The notes below the pieces were generated by a model. The model saw only the letters and a program-made list of their open reading frames with translations. It had not been told where the DNA came from and did no database searches. 6,070 nt of DNA from Methylophilaceae bacterium (GTDB lineage: Bacteria; Pseudomonadota; Gammaproteobacteria; Burkholderiales; Methylophilaceae). The DNA lies in NCBI GenBank assembly GCA_010031285.1, contig RHAY01000041.1:1-6070 (forward strand). The letters are read 5' to 3'. Position 1 is the first letter of the stretch, and each line of letters opens with the position of its first letter. This document shows positions 1 through 5,184 of this stretch, piece by piece. A program made the translations under genes and the position numbers.

Positions 1-1004
1 CAGTCTGCAAAAACCACACGACCTGTTGCAATCGATTTTACTTCATTGCCTTCATTAGATTTAATAAATAAACCTTTCCAAGATAAGCCAGTATCTTCTC
101 GTGGAGAACCAAATCGATTAATGACATCTCCTTTTACAGGTAAACTTAATTTACCTCGAAGCGATTCAAATTTCTGACCTGCAAATGTTTCTGTGGGAAT
201 AGTTTCATTACGTACAATAGGTGTTTTCGAAGATGTTTTTTCTTCACGTTTTGAAGGGATAGGTGCTGAAGGTATTCTTGCTAAACGATCAACGAGATCA
301 GTCAATCTTTTTTCATCTCGCATTAATTTTTGAATTTCATTGCGCTGCTGATTAATCTTAGAAGATAAACTTGCAATAAGTTTAGCGCGATCCTTTTTTT
401 GTGACTCGAGCTCTTTTCGCTTTATTTCTTCTTTTTGTTTTAAGCTTGCAATTTCTTTTAATTTTGAAGCAGTTTCAAGACTGTAGGCTTCAATCTTTTT
501 TAAATTATCTTGCATTTGATAAATGCTTTTAGCGCGGGCTTTTGCTACATATGAATAGTATTGAATATTCCTTGCGACAATACTCGGATTCTCAGATTGG
601 ATAATCATTTGTAAGTAACCAGGATCACCATGAAGATATTGTTGGTAGATTTGTTGCCCCAACATTTTTCTCTGAAGATCAACTTGAGATTCTACTGTAT
701 CGGACTGTGCTTTGAGTTCTTGAAGTTTGGTATAGTTTTTCTTTTGTTGAACCGATATTTCATATAGGGAACGATTTGTATCGCTAATTTGTTTTTCGCT
801 TTTTTTTAATTGATCAGTTGCATCCTCCTGAGCTTTTTGTGTGCCGCTCAATTCTTTTTTAAGCTGGTCAATTTTTTCATGAACAGCATTTAAATTTTCT
901 TTTGCGGAATCAGCTTTAGTTGCAGCTAATGTATGATGAGATAAAAACAGTATAAAGATGCATTGAATTAAAAAATTCAATCGGATATTTTTGACTTTAA
1001 TCAT
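1..1004 (-). CDS. envC: Murein hydrolase activator EnvC-type, M23/LytM family (partial, C-terminus off window)
   Basis: This is a periplasmic protein expected to activate N-acetylmuramyl-L-alanine amidases that split septal peptidoglycan. From the ATG at 1004, 334 codons are visible and no stop is reached before the left edge. Residues 1-27 look like a Sec signal peptide (basic start, FLIQCIFILFLS core, cleavage after HTLA). Residues ~35-245 are rich in Lys, Glu and Gln with long coiled-coil stretches, followed by a Pro/Ser/Lys linker. A degenerate LytM fold begins at ~284 (GKLSLPVKGDVINRFGSPR, then GLSWKGLFI and GRVVFAD). Where active M23 peptidases carry the first zinc-ligand motif (HxxxD type), this protein has WKG, as in EnvC, so it should be an activator rather than an enzyme. 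The start overlaps the gpmI stop by 8 nt with no Shine-Dalgarno motif, which suggests translational coupling. The C-terminal LytM half is unseen. An S41 peptidase (ctpA) commonly follows in betaproteobacteria, but that lies outside the window. Confidence 0.88.
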   Translation of the reverse strand, partial: MIKVKNIRLNFLIQCIFILFLSHHTLAATKADSAKENLNAVHEKIDQLKKELSGTQKAQEDATDQLKKSEKQISDTNRSLYEISVQQKKNYTKLQELKAQSDTVESQVDLQRKMLGQQIYQQYLHGDPGYLQMIIQSENPSIVARNIQYYSYVAKARAKSIYQMQDNLKKIEAYSLETASKLKEIASLKQKEEIKRKELESQKKDRAKLIASLSSKINQQRNEIQKLMRDEKRLTDLVDRLARIPSAPIPSKREEKTSSKTPIVRNETIPTETFAGQKFESLRGKLSLPVKGDVINRFGSPREDTGLSWKGLFIKSNEGNEVKSIATGRVVFAD

Positions 1005-2550
1005 TCAATTGAATTAGATTTTGTCCTGTCATCTCGGATGGTTGTTTTTCCCCCATCAGATGAAGCAGCGTGGGGGCAATATCAGAGAGTTTTCCATGGG
1101 GCTTAATGGTTGCTTTACGACCAACGTAGAGCAGGGGCACCACATTTGTTGTGTGTTGAGTATGAGCTTGTTTATTTTCATAATCCTCCATAAGCTCTGC
1201 ATTGCCGTGGTCAGCTGTAATGATGACTTCACCGCCAATCGTTTCCATGGCATTTACTACTTGACCGATACATGCATCAAGTGCTTCCATTGCTTTAATC
1301 GCGGCGTCAAGATTACCGGTATGACCTACCATATCGGCGTTCGCAAAATTACATATGATGGCGTTATATTTTTTACTTTGAATAGCGTCGGTAAGTTTTT
1401 GCGCCACTTCAAATGCGCTCATTTCAGGTTTGAGATCATATGTTGCAACCTGAGGGGATGGAACTAGAATGCGATCCTCGCCATCGTATACAGTTTCATT
1501 GCCACCGTTAAAGAAGAATGTGACGTGCGGATATTTTTCTGTTTCTGCAATACGTAGTTGTTTTAAACCCAATTTCGAGATGTATTCGCCGAACGAATTA
1601 TTTACTGATATCGGTTTAAAAATAGCCGATGATTTTTTGTCATTTTGATCATATTGAGTGAGCGTGAAATAGTGACTGATACTAATTTTCTTTTGACGTT
1701 CAAAAGCATCAAAGCTATCTTGTAAAAGTGCATCTGTAATTTGTCGTGCACGATCAGATCGATAATTCATAAATACAACTGCGTCACCATCTTGGATGGT
1801 GATAGCTTTTTGATTTTCATCATGAATAGATGTGGGCGTTAAAAATTCATCCGTTTCTTCCCTTTGATATCCTTTGTGAATGGCATCAATCGGATCTGAG
1901 ACATGAATAGGAGACCCAATGGTTAATGCGTTATAAGCCAACTCTATGCGAGGCCAGCGCTTATCCCGATCCATTGCATAGTAGCGGCCTGATATAGACG
2001 CAATTTTACCAATTCCTATTTCTTTTAAATGGGATTCGAGTTGTTCGATATATTGCAAAGCACTTTTAGGTGGCGTATCTCGACCATCTAAAAAAGGATG
2101 AACATAAACATTTTTTAAATCACATTGCTTCGCAAGTTTCAACATGGCATAGAAGTGATCTAAGTGACTATGGACACCACCATCAGAAAAAAGACCTAAA
2201 AGATGTAAGGCTTTGCCGCTTTCTTTGAGAGATTTAAATGCATTGATAAGGGGAGCATTTTTAAAAAATGCTCCTGAGGCAATGCTTGAATTAATTCTTT
2301 CAAGATCCTGTTGAACAATGCGCCCAGCACCTATATTTAAATGCCCCACTTCTGAATTACCCATCTGGCCTTGAGGTAAGCCCACAAATTCCTCAGAGGC
2401 ATTAATAAAGCTATGCGCGTACTTATTCCACAAACTATCCCAGTGTGGCATCTTTGCATTTTTAATTGCATTATGGTCTTCGTCTTCTCTATGGCCAAAG
2501 CCATCTAAGATGATGAGTAACACAGGTTTTTTTAACATAGTAGAAGGCAT
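997..2550 (-). CDS. gpmI: 2,3-bisphosphoglycerate-independent phosphoglycerate mutase
   Basis: GpmI interconverts 3-phosphoglycerate and 2-phosphoglycerate in glycolysis and gluconeogenesis, using two Mn ions and a phosphoserine intermediate. The 517 residues match the family length (E. coli has 514). The full alkaline-phosphatase-like active site is visible: D16 in ILDGFG, nucleophile S66 in MGNSEVGH, H127 in GGVHSH, R157 and D158 in DGRDTP, R189 and R195, R264 and R267 in MNYRSDRAR, K339 in ETEKY, D406 and H410 in ADMVGH, D447 and H448 in TADHGN, and H466 in HTQHT. The start could be the ATG at 2550 or the ATG at 2538 (residue 5, MLKKP), which fits the family N-terminus slightly better. Neither has a clear ribosome binding site. 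Its stop overlaps the envC start (ATGATTAA), so the two genes are probably one transcript. It is divergent from grxC. Confidence 0.97.
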   Translation of the reverse strand: MPSTMLKKPVLLIILDGFGHREDEDHNAIKNAKMPHWDSLWNKYAHSFINASEEFVGLPQGQMGNSEVGHLNIGAGRIVQQDLERINSSIASGAFFKNAPLINAFKSLKESGKALHLLGLFSDGGVHSHLDHFYAMLKLAKQCDLKNVYVHPFLDGRDTPPKSALQYIEQLESHLKEIGIGKIASISGRYYAMDRDKRWPRIELAYNALTIGSPIHVSDPIDAIHKGYQREETDEFLTPTSIHDENQKAITIQDGDAVVFMNYRSDRARQITDALLQDSFDAFERQKKISISHYFTLTQYDQNDKKSSAIFKPISVNNSFGEYISKLGLKQLRIAETEKYPHVTFFFNGGNETVYDGEDRILVPSPQVATYDLKPEMSAFEVAQKLTDAIQSKKYNAIICNFANADMVGHTGNLDAAIKAMEALDACIGQVVNAMETIGGEVIITADHGNAELMEDYENKQAHTQHTTNVVPLLYVGRKATIKPHGKLSDIAPTLLHLMGEKQPSEMTGQNLIQLND

Positions 2551-2575
2551 GTGTATGTTGCTTAAGGATTAATGA

Positions 2576-2583
2576 ATTATAAT
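2576..2583. promoter_or_regulatory. Palindromic -10 core (ATTATAAT) in the gpmI/grxC divergent spacer
   Basis: The 8-bp palindrome contains a perfect TATAAT on both strands: 2578-2583 reading towards grxC and 2581-2576 reading towards gpmI. It lies 40 nt before the grxC ATG and 25 nt before the gpmI ATG, reasonable distances for short leaders. No convincing -35 hexamer sits at 17 nt on either side. TTGCTT at 2558 is only 14 nt from the plus-strand hexamer. Calling it a shared bidirectional promoter is inference from position and symmetry. Confidence 0.45.
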
Positions 2584-2623
2584 GCTTGTCATCAAATTTC
2601 ACACTCCTTAACGTGATTACGCT

Positions 2624-2884
2624 ATGAAATCAATCAAGATGTATACCAGTGCTTATTGCCCTTATTGCTCAAATGCTGAAAAGCTTTTGTCTAAGAAAGG
2701 AATTACAGATATTAAAAAAATACGTGTAGACGGAGATTCGGCTATTTTAGAAGAGATGATTGAAAAAACTGGACGTCGCACAGTGCCCCAAATTTATATC
2801 GGTGATTACCATGTAGGTGGATTTGATGATTTAAGAGCGCTAGATTTAGAAGGTAAGCTTGATCCACTTCTCGGGATTTCCTAG
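2624..2884 (+). CDS. grxC: Glutaredoxin 3 (GrxC family)
   Basis: This is a small cytoplasmic dithiol glutaredoxin that reduces protein disulfides and glutathione mixed disulfides using glutathione. The 86-residue single thioredoxin-fold domain is the normal length. The active site CPYC is at residues 12-15 after a short beta strand (IKMYTSAYCPYC), the cis-proline motif TVPQI is near residue 54, and the glutathione-binding GGFDDL is near residue 66. All are intact. The start ATG places the first strand as expected, but there is no obvious Shine-Dalgarno motif. It is the first plus-strand gene after the divergent spacer and is followed 106 nt later by secB. A grxC-secB-gpsA order is familiar in betaproteobacteria, and linkage to a Cys-dependent export pathway is not implied. 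Confidence 0.95.
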   Translation: MKSIKMYTSAYCPYCSNAEKLLSKKGITDIKKIRVDGDSAILEEMIEKTGRRTVPQIYIGDYHVGGFDDLRALDLEGKLDPLLGIS

Positions 2885-2957
2885 AAAGATTACCCTTATT
2901 TTATTTAAATATTCTCGATAAAAAGATAGAATGCTGTATTCGTTTAATTTAATAATA

Positions 2958-2974
2958 GCGGCCTTAAAGCCCGC
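2958..2974 (+). promoter_or_regulatory. GC-rich hairpin in the secB leader
   Basis: GCGGC and GCCCGC can pair around a CTTAAA loop, giving about five base pairs with one bulged C. It stands out against the AT-rich 106-nt grxC-secB spacer and ends 16 nt before the secB ATG. No T-run follows, so it is a poor fit to an intrinsic terminator. It might influence ribosome access or simply be chance. The rest of this spacer shows only a weak TAGAAT at 2927-2932 that could be a -10 element for secB. Confidence 0.3.
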
Positions 2975-2990
2975 GTGACTGGAAACTAAC

Positions 2991-3515
2991 ATGGCAGAAA
3001 AAAAGAAAGCAGCACCCAAATCAACTAAAGCAGAAAAAAGTGTAAAAATTGATCCACAAGCAAACGGAAGCGCACAACCTGGGTTTGCTATTGAAAAACT
3101 TTTTCTTAAAGATGTTTCTGTTGAAGTCCCTAATTCTCCAGAAATATTTACTCAACGTGAAGCACCTCAAATCTCTATTGAGTTAGGTAATTCAGGCAAG
3201 CCTTTGGCGGATGGTTATTTTGAAGTTGCTTTAAAAATTACTGTGACATCAAAAATCGCTGATAAAACTGCTTTTCTTATTGAGGTGACACAAGCAGGAA
3301 TTTTCGCATTACGTAACATTCCAGAGGAAAATCTTGAAATGATTATCGCGATTACTTGCCCTAATATTTTATTCCCATATGCACGCGAAGCTATTTCAGA
3401 TTTAGTGATTAAAGCAGGTTTTGCGCCTGTTCTCTTAAATCCAATTAATTTTGAAATGCTCTATATGCAACAAAAGCAGCAAGCAGCGGGTAATGCGGTT
3501 GGTACAAAAAACTAA
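2991..3515 (+). CDS. secB: Protein-export chaperone SecB
   Basis: SecB is a cytoplasmic homotetrameric chaperone that holds precursor proteins unfolded and hands them to SecA for export through SecYEG. The 174-residue product aligns with E. coli SecB (155 residues) from about residue 32 (FAIEKLFLKDVSVEVPNSP), through LADGYFEVALKITVT and TAFLIEVTQAGIF, to the highly conserved CPNILFPYAREAISDLV at 123-139 and the PINF motif near 151. The first ~31 residues are a Lys/Ala/Ser-rich, apparently disordered extension longer than in E. coli. The ATG at 2991 has a modest GGAAA upstream. No ATG lies near the conserved core, so the extension is probably translated. The C-terminal end overlaps the next reading frame by 23 nt. 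Confidence 0.97.
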   Translation: MAEKKKAAPKSTKAEKSVKIDPQANGSAQPGFAIEKLFLKDVSVEVPNSPEIFTQREAPQISIELGNSGKPLADGYFEVALKITVTSKIADKTAFLIEVTQAGIFALRNIPEENLEMIIAITCPNILFPYAREAISDLVIKAGFAPVLLNPINFEMLYMQQKQQAAGNAVGTKN

Positions 3516-4602
3516 CTTTTTCCCCCGTTATTTTTTTATATGGTTTGTGTGTGTCATATCGCAATCCGCTTATGCCGAATTTCGATCTGTTGCATCTGCT
3601 AAAACCATTCTCTATGAAGCACCTTCGGCAACCACTAAAAGAGTTTATTTAGTAGGCGAAGGCTACCCCTTAGAAATTATTGTAAATCTTGGTGACTGGC
3701 TTAAGGTTAGAGATCCTTATGGCACCCTAAGTTGGGCAGAATCAAAAAATTTACCTTTTAATAATCAATTGATACTCGAAGATAATTTGAGCGAAGCGAT
3801 TCATGATGCCGAGCTTATTTTATCGGTCGTACCCACCTCTGGTTTTAGAGCTATTTTAAAAGAGATTAAATCTTTAAATTATAAAGCGCCGGTAATCTGG
3901 GCTAATAAGGGTTTAGAAGCAGGGACTGCAAAATTACCGCATGAAGTTGCCATGGAAGAATTAGGTGACCCAAAAAAAACAGGACAACATTGGGGCGCTT
4001 TATCAGGCCCTAGTTTTGCAGCTGAGCTCGTAAGATCTTTGCCTACTGCTCTAACGCTTGCAGCAACCGATGAAACATTTACGCAAAGCTTAGCTTCTAT
4101 TATTCATGGAAATAACTTACGCGTTTATACAAGTCAGGATGTGATTGGTGTGTCTGTCGGAGGCGCACTTAAAAATGTCATCGCTATTGCTGCAGGTATT
4201 TCAGACGGTATGGGATTCGGAAATAACGCGAGAGCTGCTTTAATTACACGAGGTTTAGCTGAGATTACACGTTTTGGCATGAGCTTGGGTGGTCAAAAAG
4301 ATACTTTCATGGGGCTTACAGGCGCTGGTGATTTAATTTTAACCTGTACCGGAGACTACTCAAGAAATCGTGAAGTTGGTTTAAGGCTTGCTAAAGGTCA
4401 AACGATTGATGAAGTTTTAAAGGGGTTAGGTCATGTTGCTGAAGGTGTCTATACAGCCAAAGAGGTTGTGAATCGTGCAAAAGCGCTTCATGTGTCTATG
4501 CCTATTACGCATGAAGTAAACCAAGTATTAAGTTTTGGTAAATCACCTAAAGAAGCTGTGATCGATTTATTAGGTCGCGAGCAAAAATCAGAAATACATT
4601 AA
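3493..4602 (+). CDS. gpsA: Fused frame: exported SH3-domain protein joined to N-terminally truncated glycerol-3-phosphate dehydrogenase (GpsA)
   Basis: From the ATG at 3493 the frame encodes 369 residues. Residues 1-28 form a Sec signal peptide (basic start, hydrophobic FFIWFVCVIS, cleavage after SAYA). Residues ~29-86 resemble the bacterial SH3-like proteins found between secB and gpsA in related bacteria (FRSVASAKTILYEAPS ... GDWLKVRDPYGTLSWAE). From ~88 onwards the protein is GpsA, with NKGL at 138-141, GPSF at 172-175, GGALKN with catalytic Lys 227, NARAALITRGL with Arg 247, and GAGD at 277-280. GpsA normally reduces dihydroxyacetone phosphate to glycerol-3-phosphate for phospholipid synthesis, but the first ~58 residues with the GxGxxG nucleotide-binding loop are missing. 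The remaining ~280 residues match the rest of E. coli GpsA (339) in length. As written it should not be a working cytoplasmic GpsA. An ATG at 3451 is also in frame but would add 14 residues ahead of the signal peptide, so 3493 is preferred. A real deletion or an assembly error are both possible. Confidence 0.8.
   Translation: MRLVQKTNFFPRYFFIWFVCVISQSAYAEFRSVASAKTILYEAPSATTKRVYLVGEGYPLEIIVNLGDWLKVRDPYGTLSWAESKNLPFNNQLILEDNLSEAIHDAELILSVVPTSGFRAILKEIKSLNYKAPVIWANKGLEAGTAKLPHEVAMEELGDPKKTGQHWGALSGPSFAAELVRSLPTALTLAATDETFTQSLASIIHGNNLRVYTSQDVIGVSVGGALKNVIAIAAGISDGMGFGNNARAALITRGLAEITRFGMSLGGQKDTFMGLTGAGDLILTCTGDYSRNREVGLRLAKGQTIDEVLKGLGHVAEGVYTAKEVVNRAKALHVSMPITHEVNQVLSFGKSPKEAVIDLLGREQKSEIH
3748..3765 (+). 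other. Junction between the SH3-like part and the GpsA part
   Basis: The SH3-like homology fades after SWAESKN, and GpsA homology is clear from about FNNQLILEDNLSEAI. That segment aligns with the E. coli FPDTLHLESDL region near residue 59. The breakpoint therefore lies within or next to the codons for N-L-P-F-N-N. What is missing is the end of the SH3-domain gene, any spacer, and the first ~58 codons of gpsA. The exact breakpoint cannot be fixed without an intact relative. Confidence 0.65.
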
Positions 4603-4605
4603 GCC

Positions 4606-5070
4606 CTAAGCCCCACCTTTAAATCCATTTTGCCGCCAAGCTTCATATAGAAGAATTGCGGTTGCATTCGATAAATTTAAGCTCCTACTATTTTCACTCA
4701 TAGGGATTCTTATTTTTTTATTTTCATCAAATTGATTGCGAATCGATTCAGGCAATCCTCGCGTTTCAGGCCCAAATAAAAAGATATCTCCTTTTTGATA
4801 TGCAACTTCATGGTAAGACATCCCCCCTTTGGTTGTGACAGCAAATATCCGAGCATCGCTATGACATGTCACAAATGTTGAAAAATCTGGATAAGTTTTT
4901 ACTGATGCATATTCATGATAATCAAGCCCTGCTCGCAGAAGCTGTTTATCATCCAAACTAAAACCTAAAGGTTCAATTAGGTGAAGTTGTGTACCTGTAT
5001 TGGCACAAAGCCTAATAATATTGCCAGTGTTAGGCGGAATTTCAGGTTCAAAAAGGGCGACAGAAAACAT
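4606..5070 (-). CDS. trmL: tRNA (cytidine/uridine(34)-2'-O)-methyltransferase TrmL
   Basis: This SPOUT-class enzyme transfers a methyl group from SAM to the 2'-OH of the wobble nucleotide of tRNA-Leu isoacceptors. With the start at the ATG at 5070 it has 154 residues, close to E. coli TrmL (157). It begins MFSVALFEPEIPPNTG, as is typical of the family. An in-frame ATG at 5133 would add a hydrophobic 21-residue leader not found in the family and would run through the likely promoter, so it is rejected. The N-terminal motif PPNTGNIIRLCANTG is at 12-26, and the knot motifs are FGPETRGLP at 99-107 and IPMSENSRSLNLSNA at 122-136. There is no clear Shine-Dalgarno motif. The gene converges on gpsA with 3 nt between stop codons and no recognisable terminator in between. 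Confidence 0.95.
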   Translation of the reverse strand: MFSVALFEPEIPPNTGNIIRLCANTGTQLHLIEPLGFSLDDKQLLRAGLDYHEYASVKTYPDFSTFVTCHSDARIFAVTTKGGMSYHEVAYQKGDIFLFGPETRGLPESIRNQFDENKKIRIPMSENSRSLNLSNATAILLYEAWRQNGFKGGA

Positions 5071-5101
5071 AAAATATAACAACTGATTAATTTTTATACA
5101 A

Positions 5102-5133
5102 TTGTAACAAATTATAGTAAAATAGCTTAACAA
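5102..5133. promoter_or_regulatory. Possible BirA-like biotin operator upstream of bioB (weak)
   Basis: TTGTAACA at 5102-5109 and CTTAACAA at 5126-5133 are separated by 16 nt. The proteobacterial BirA box is roughly TTGTWAAC-N16-GTTWACAA, so the spacing fits. The left arm matches 6 of 8 positions and the right arm 7 of 8. It covers the candidate bioB -10 element, where a repressor would act. The two arms are only 5 of 8 symmetric with each other, and the region is very AT-rich, so chance is a serious alternative. Confidence 0.22.
5111..5118. promoter_or_regulatory. Near-palindromic -10 core (ATTATAGT) in the trmL/bioB divergent spacer
   Basis: The minus strand reads a perfect TATAAT at 5116-5111, 40 nt before the trmL ATG. 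The plus strand reads TATAGT at 5113-5118, 66 nt before the bioB ATG. No good -35 box is present at 17 nt in either direction. An alternative plus-strand promoter for bioB is TTAACA at 5127-5132 with TTTTAT at 5150-5155 (17-nt spacer). A perfect 10-bp palindrome, TACAATTGTA, lies just beside it at 5097-5106. Confidence 0.4.
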
Positions 5134-5151
5134 TAGCTTTTTAAGACTATT
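5121..5151 (+). repeat. Short direct repeat and imperfect hairpin in the bioB leader
   Basis: AATAGCTT occurs at 5121-5128 and again at 5132-5139, offset by 11 nt (about one helical turn). The second copy can also pair with AAGACTATT at 5143-5151 through a 3-nt loop with one bulge. This could be a regulator-binding arrangement or a leader stem. I recognise no specific factor, and the low complexity of the spacer makes chance plausible. Confidence 0.3.
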
Positions 5152-5173
5152 TTATTAATTAAATCATATAGAT

Positions 5174-5178
5174 AGGGA
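5174..5178 (+). promoter_or_regulatory. Ribosome binding site of bioB (AGGGA)
   Basis: AGGGA lies 6 nt before the ATG at 5185 and supports that start. It is the clearest Shine-Dalgarno-like sequence in the window. The other genes have weak or no such motif. Confidence 0.6.
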
Positions 5179-5184
5179 TTTATC

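Noticed and set aside
1..1004. Active M23 metallopeptidase
   Set aside because: The first zinc-ligand motif position reads WKG, as in the non-catalytic EnvC activators, so an enzymatic role is unlikely from what is visible.
1056..1253. Minus-strand open frame of 65 codons
   Set aside because: It is an alternative frame inside gpmI with no ribosome binding site and no recognisable motif.
1021..1467. Plus-strand open frame of 148 codons
   Set aside because: It lies wholly antisense to the conserved 3' half of gpmI, has no family features, and reads as Cys/His/Phe-rich shadow sequence.
3451..3492. Earlier in-frame ATG for the SH3/GpsA frame at 3451
   Set aside because: It would add 14 residues before an evident signal peptide and deepen the overlap with secB. 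The ATG at 3493 directly precedes the basic region of the signal peptide.
4590..4625. Possible bidirectional terminator between gpsA and trmL
   Set aside because: Only 3 nt separate the stop codons, and I find no stem followed by a T-run on either strand.
5068..5133. Longer trmL start at 5133
   Set aside because: The added 21 residues are absent from the TrmL family and would place the coding region across the divergent promoter. The ATG at 5070 gives the canonical N-terminus.
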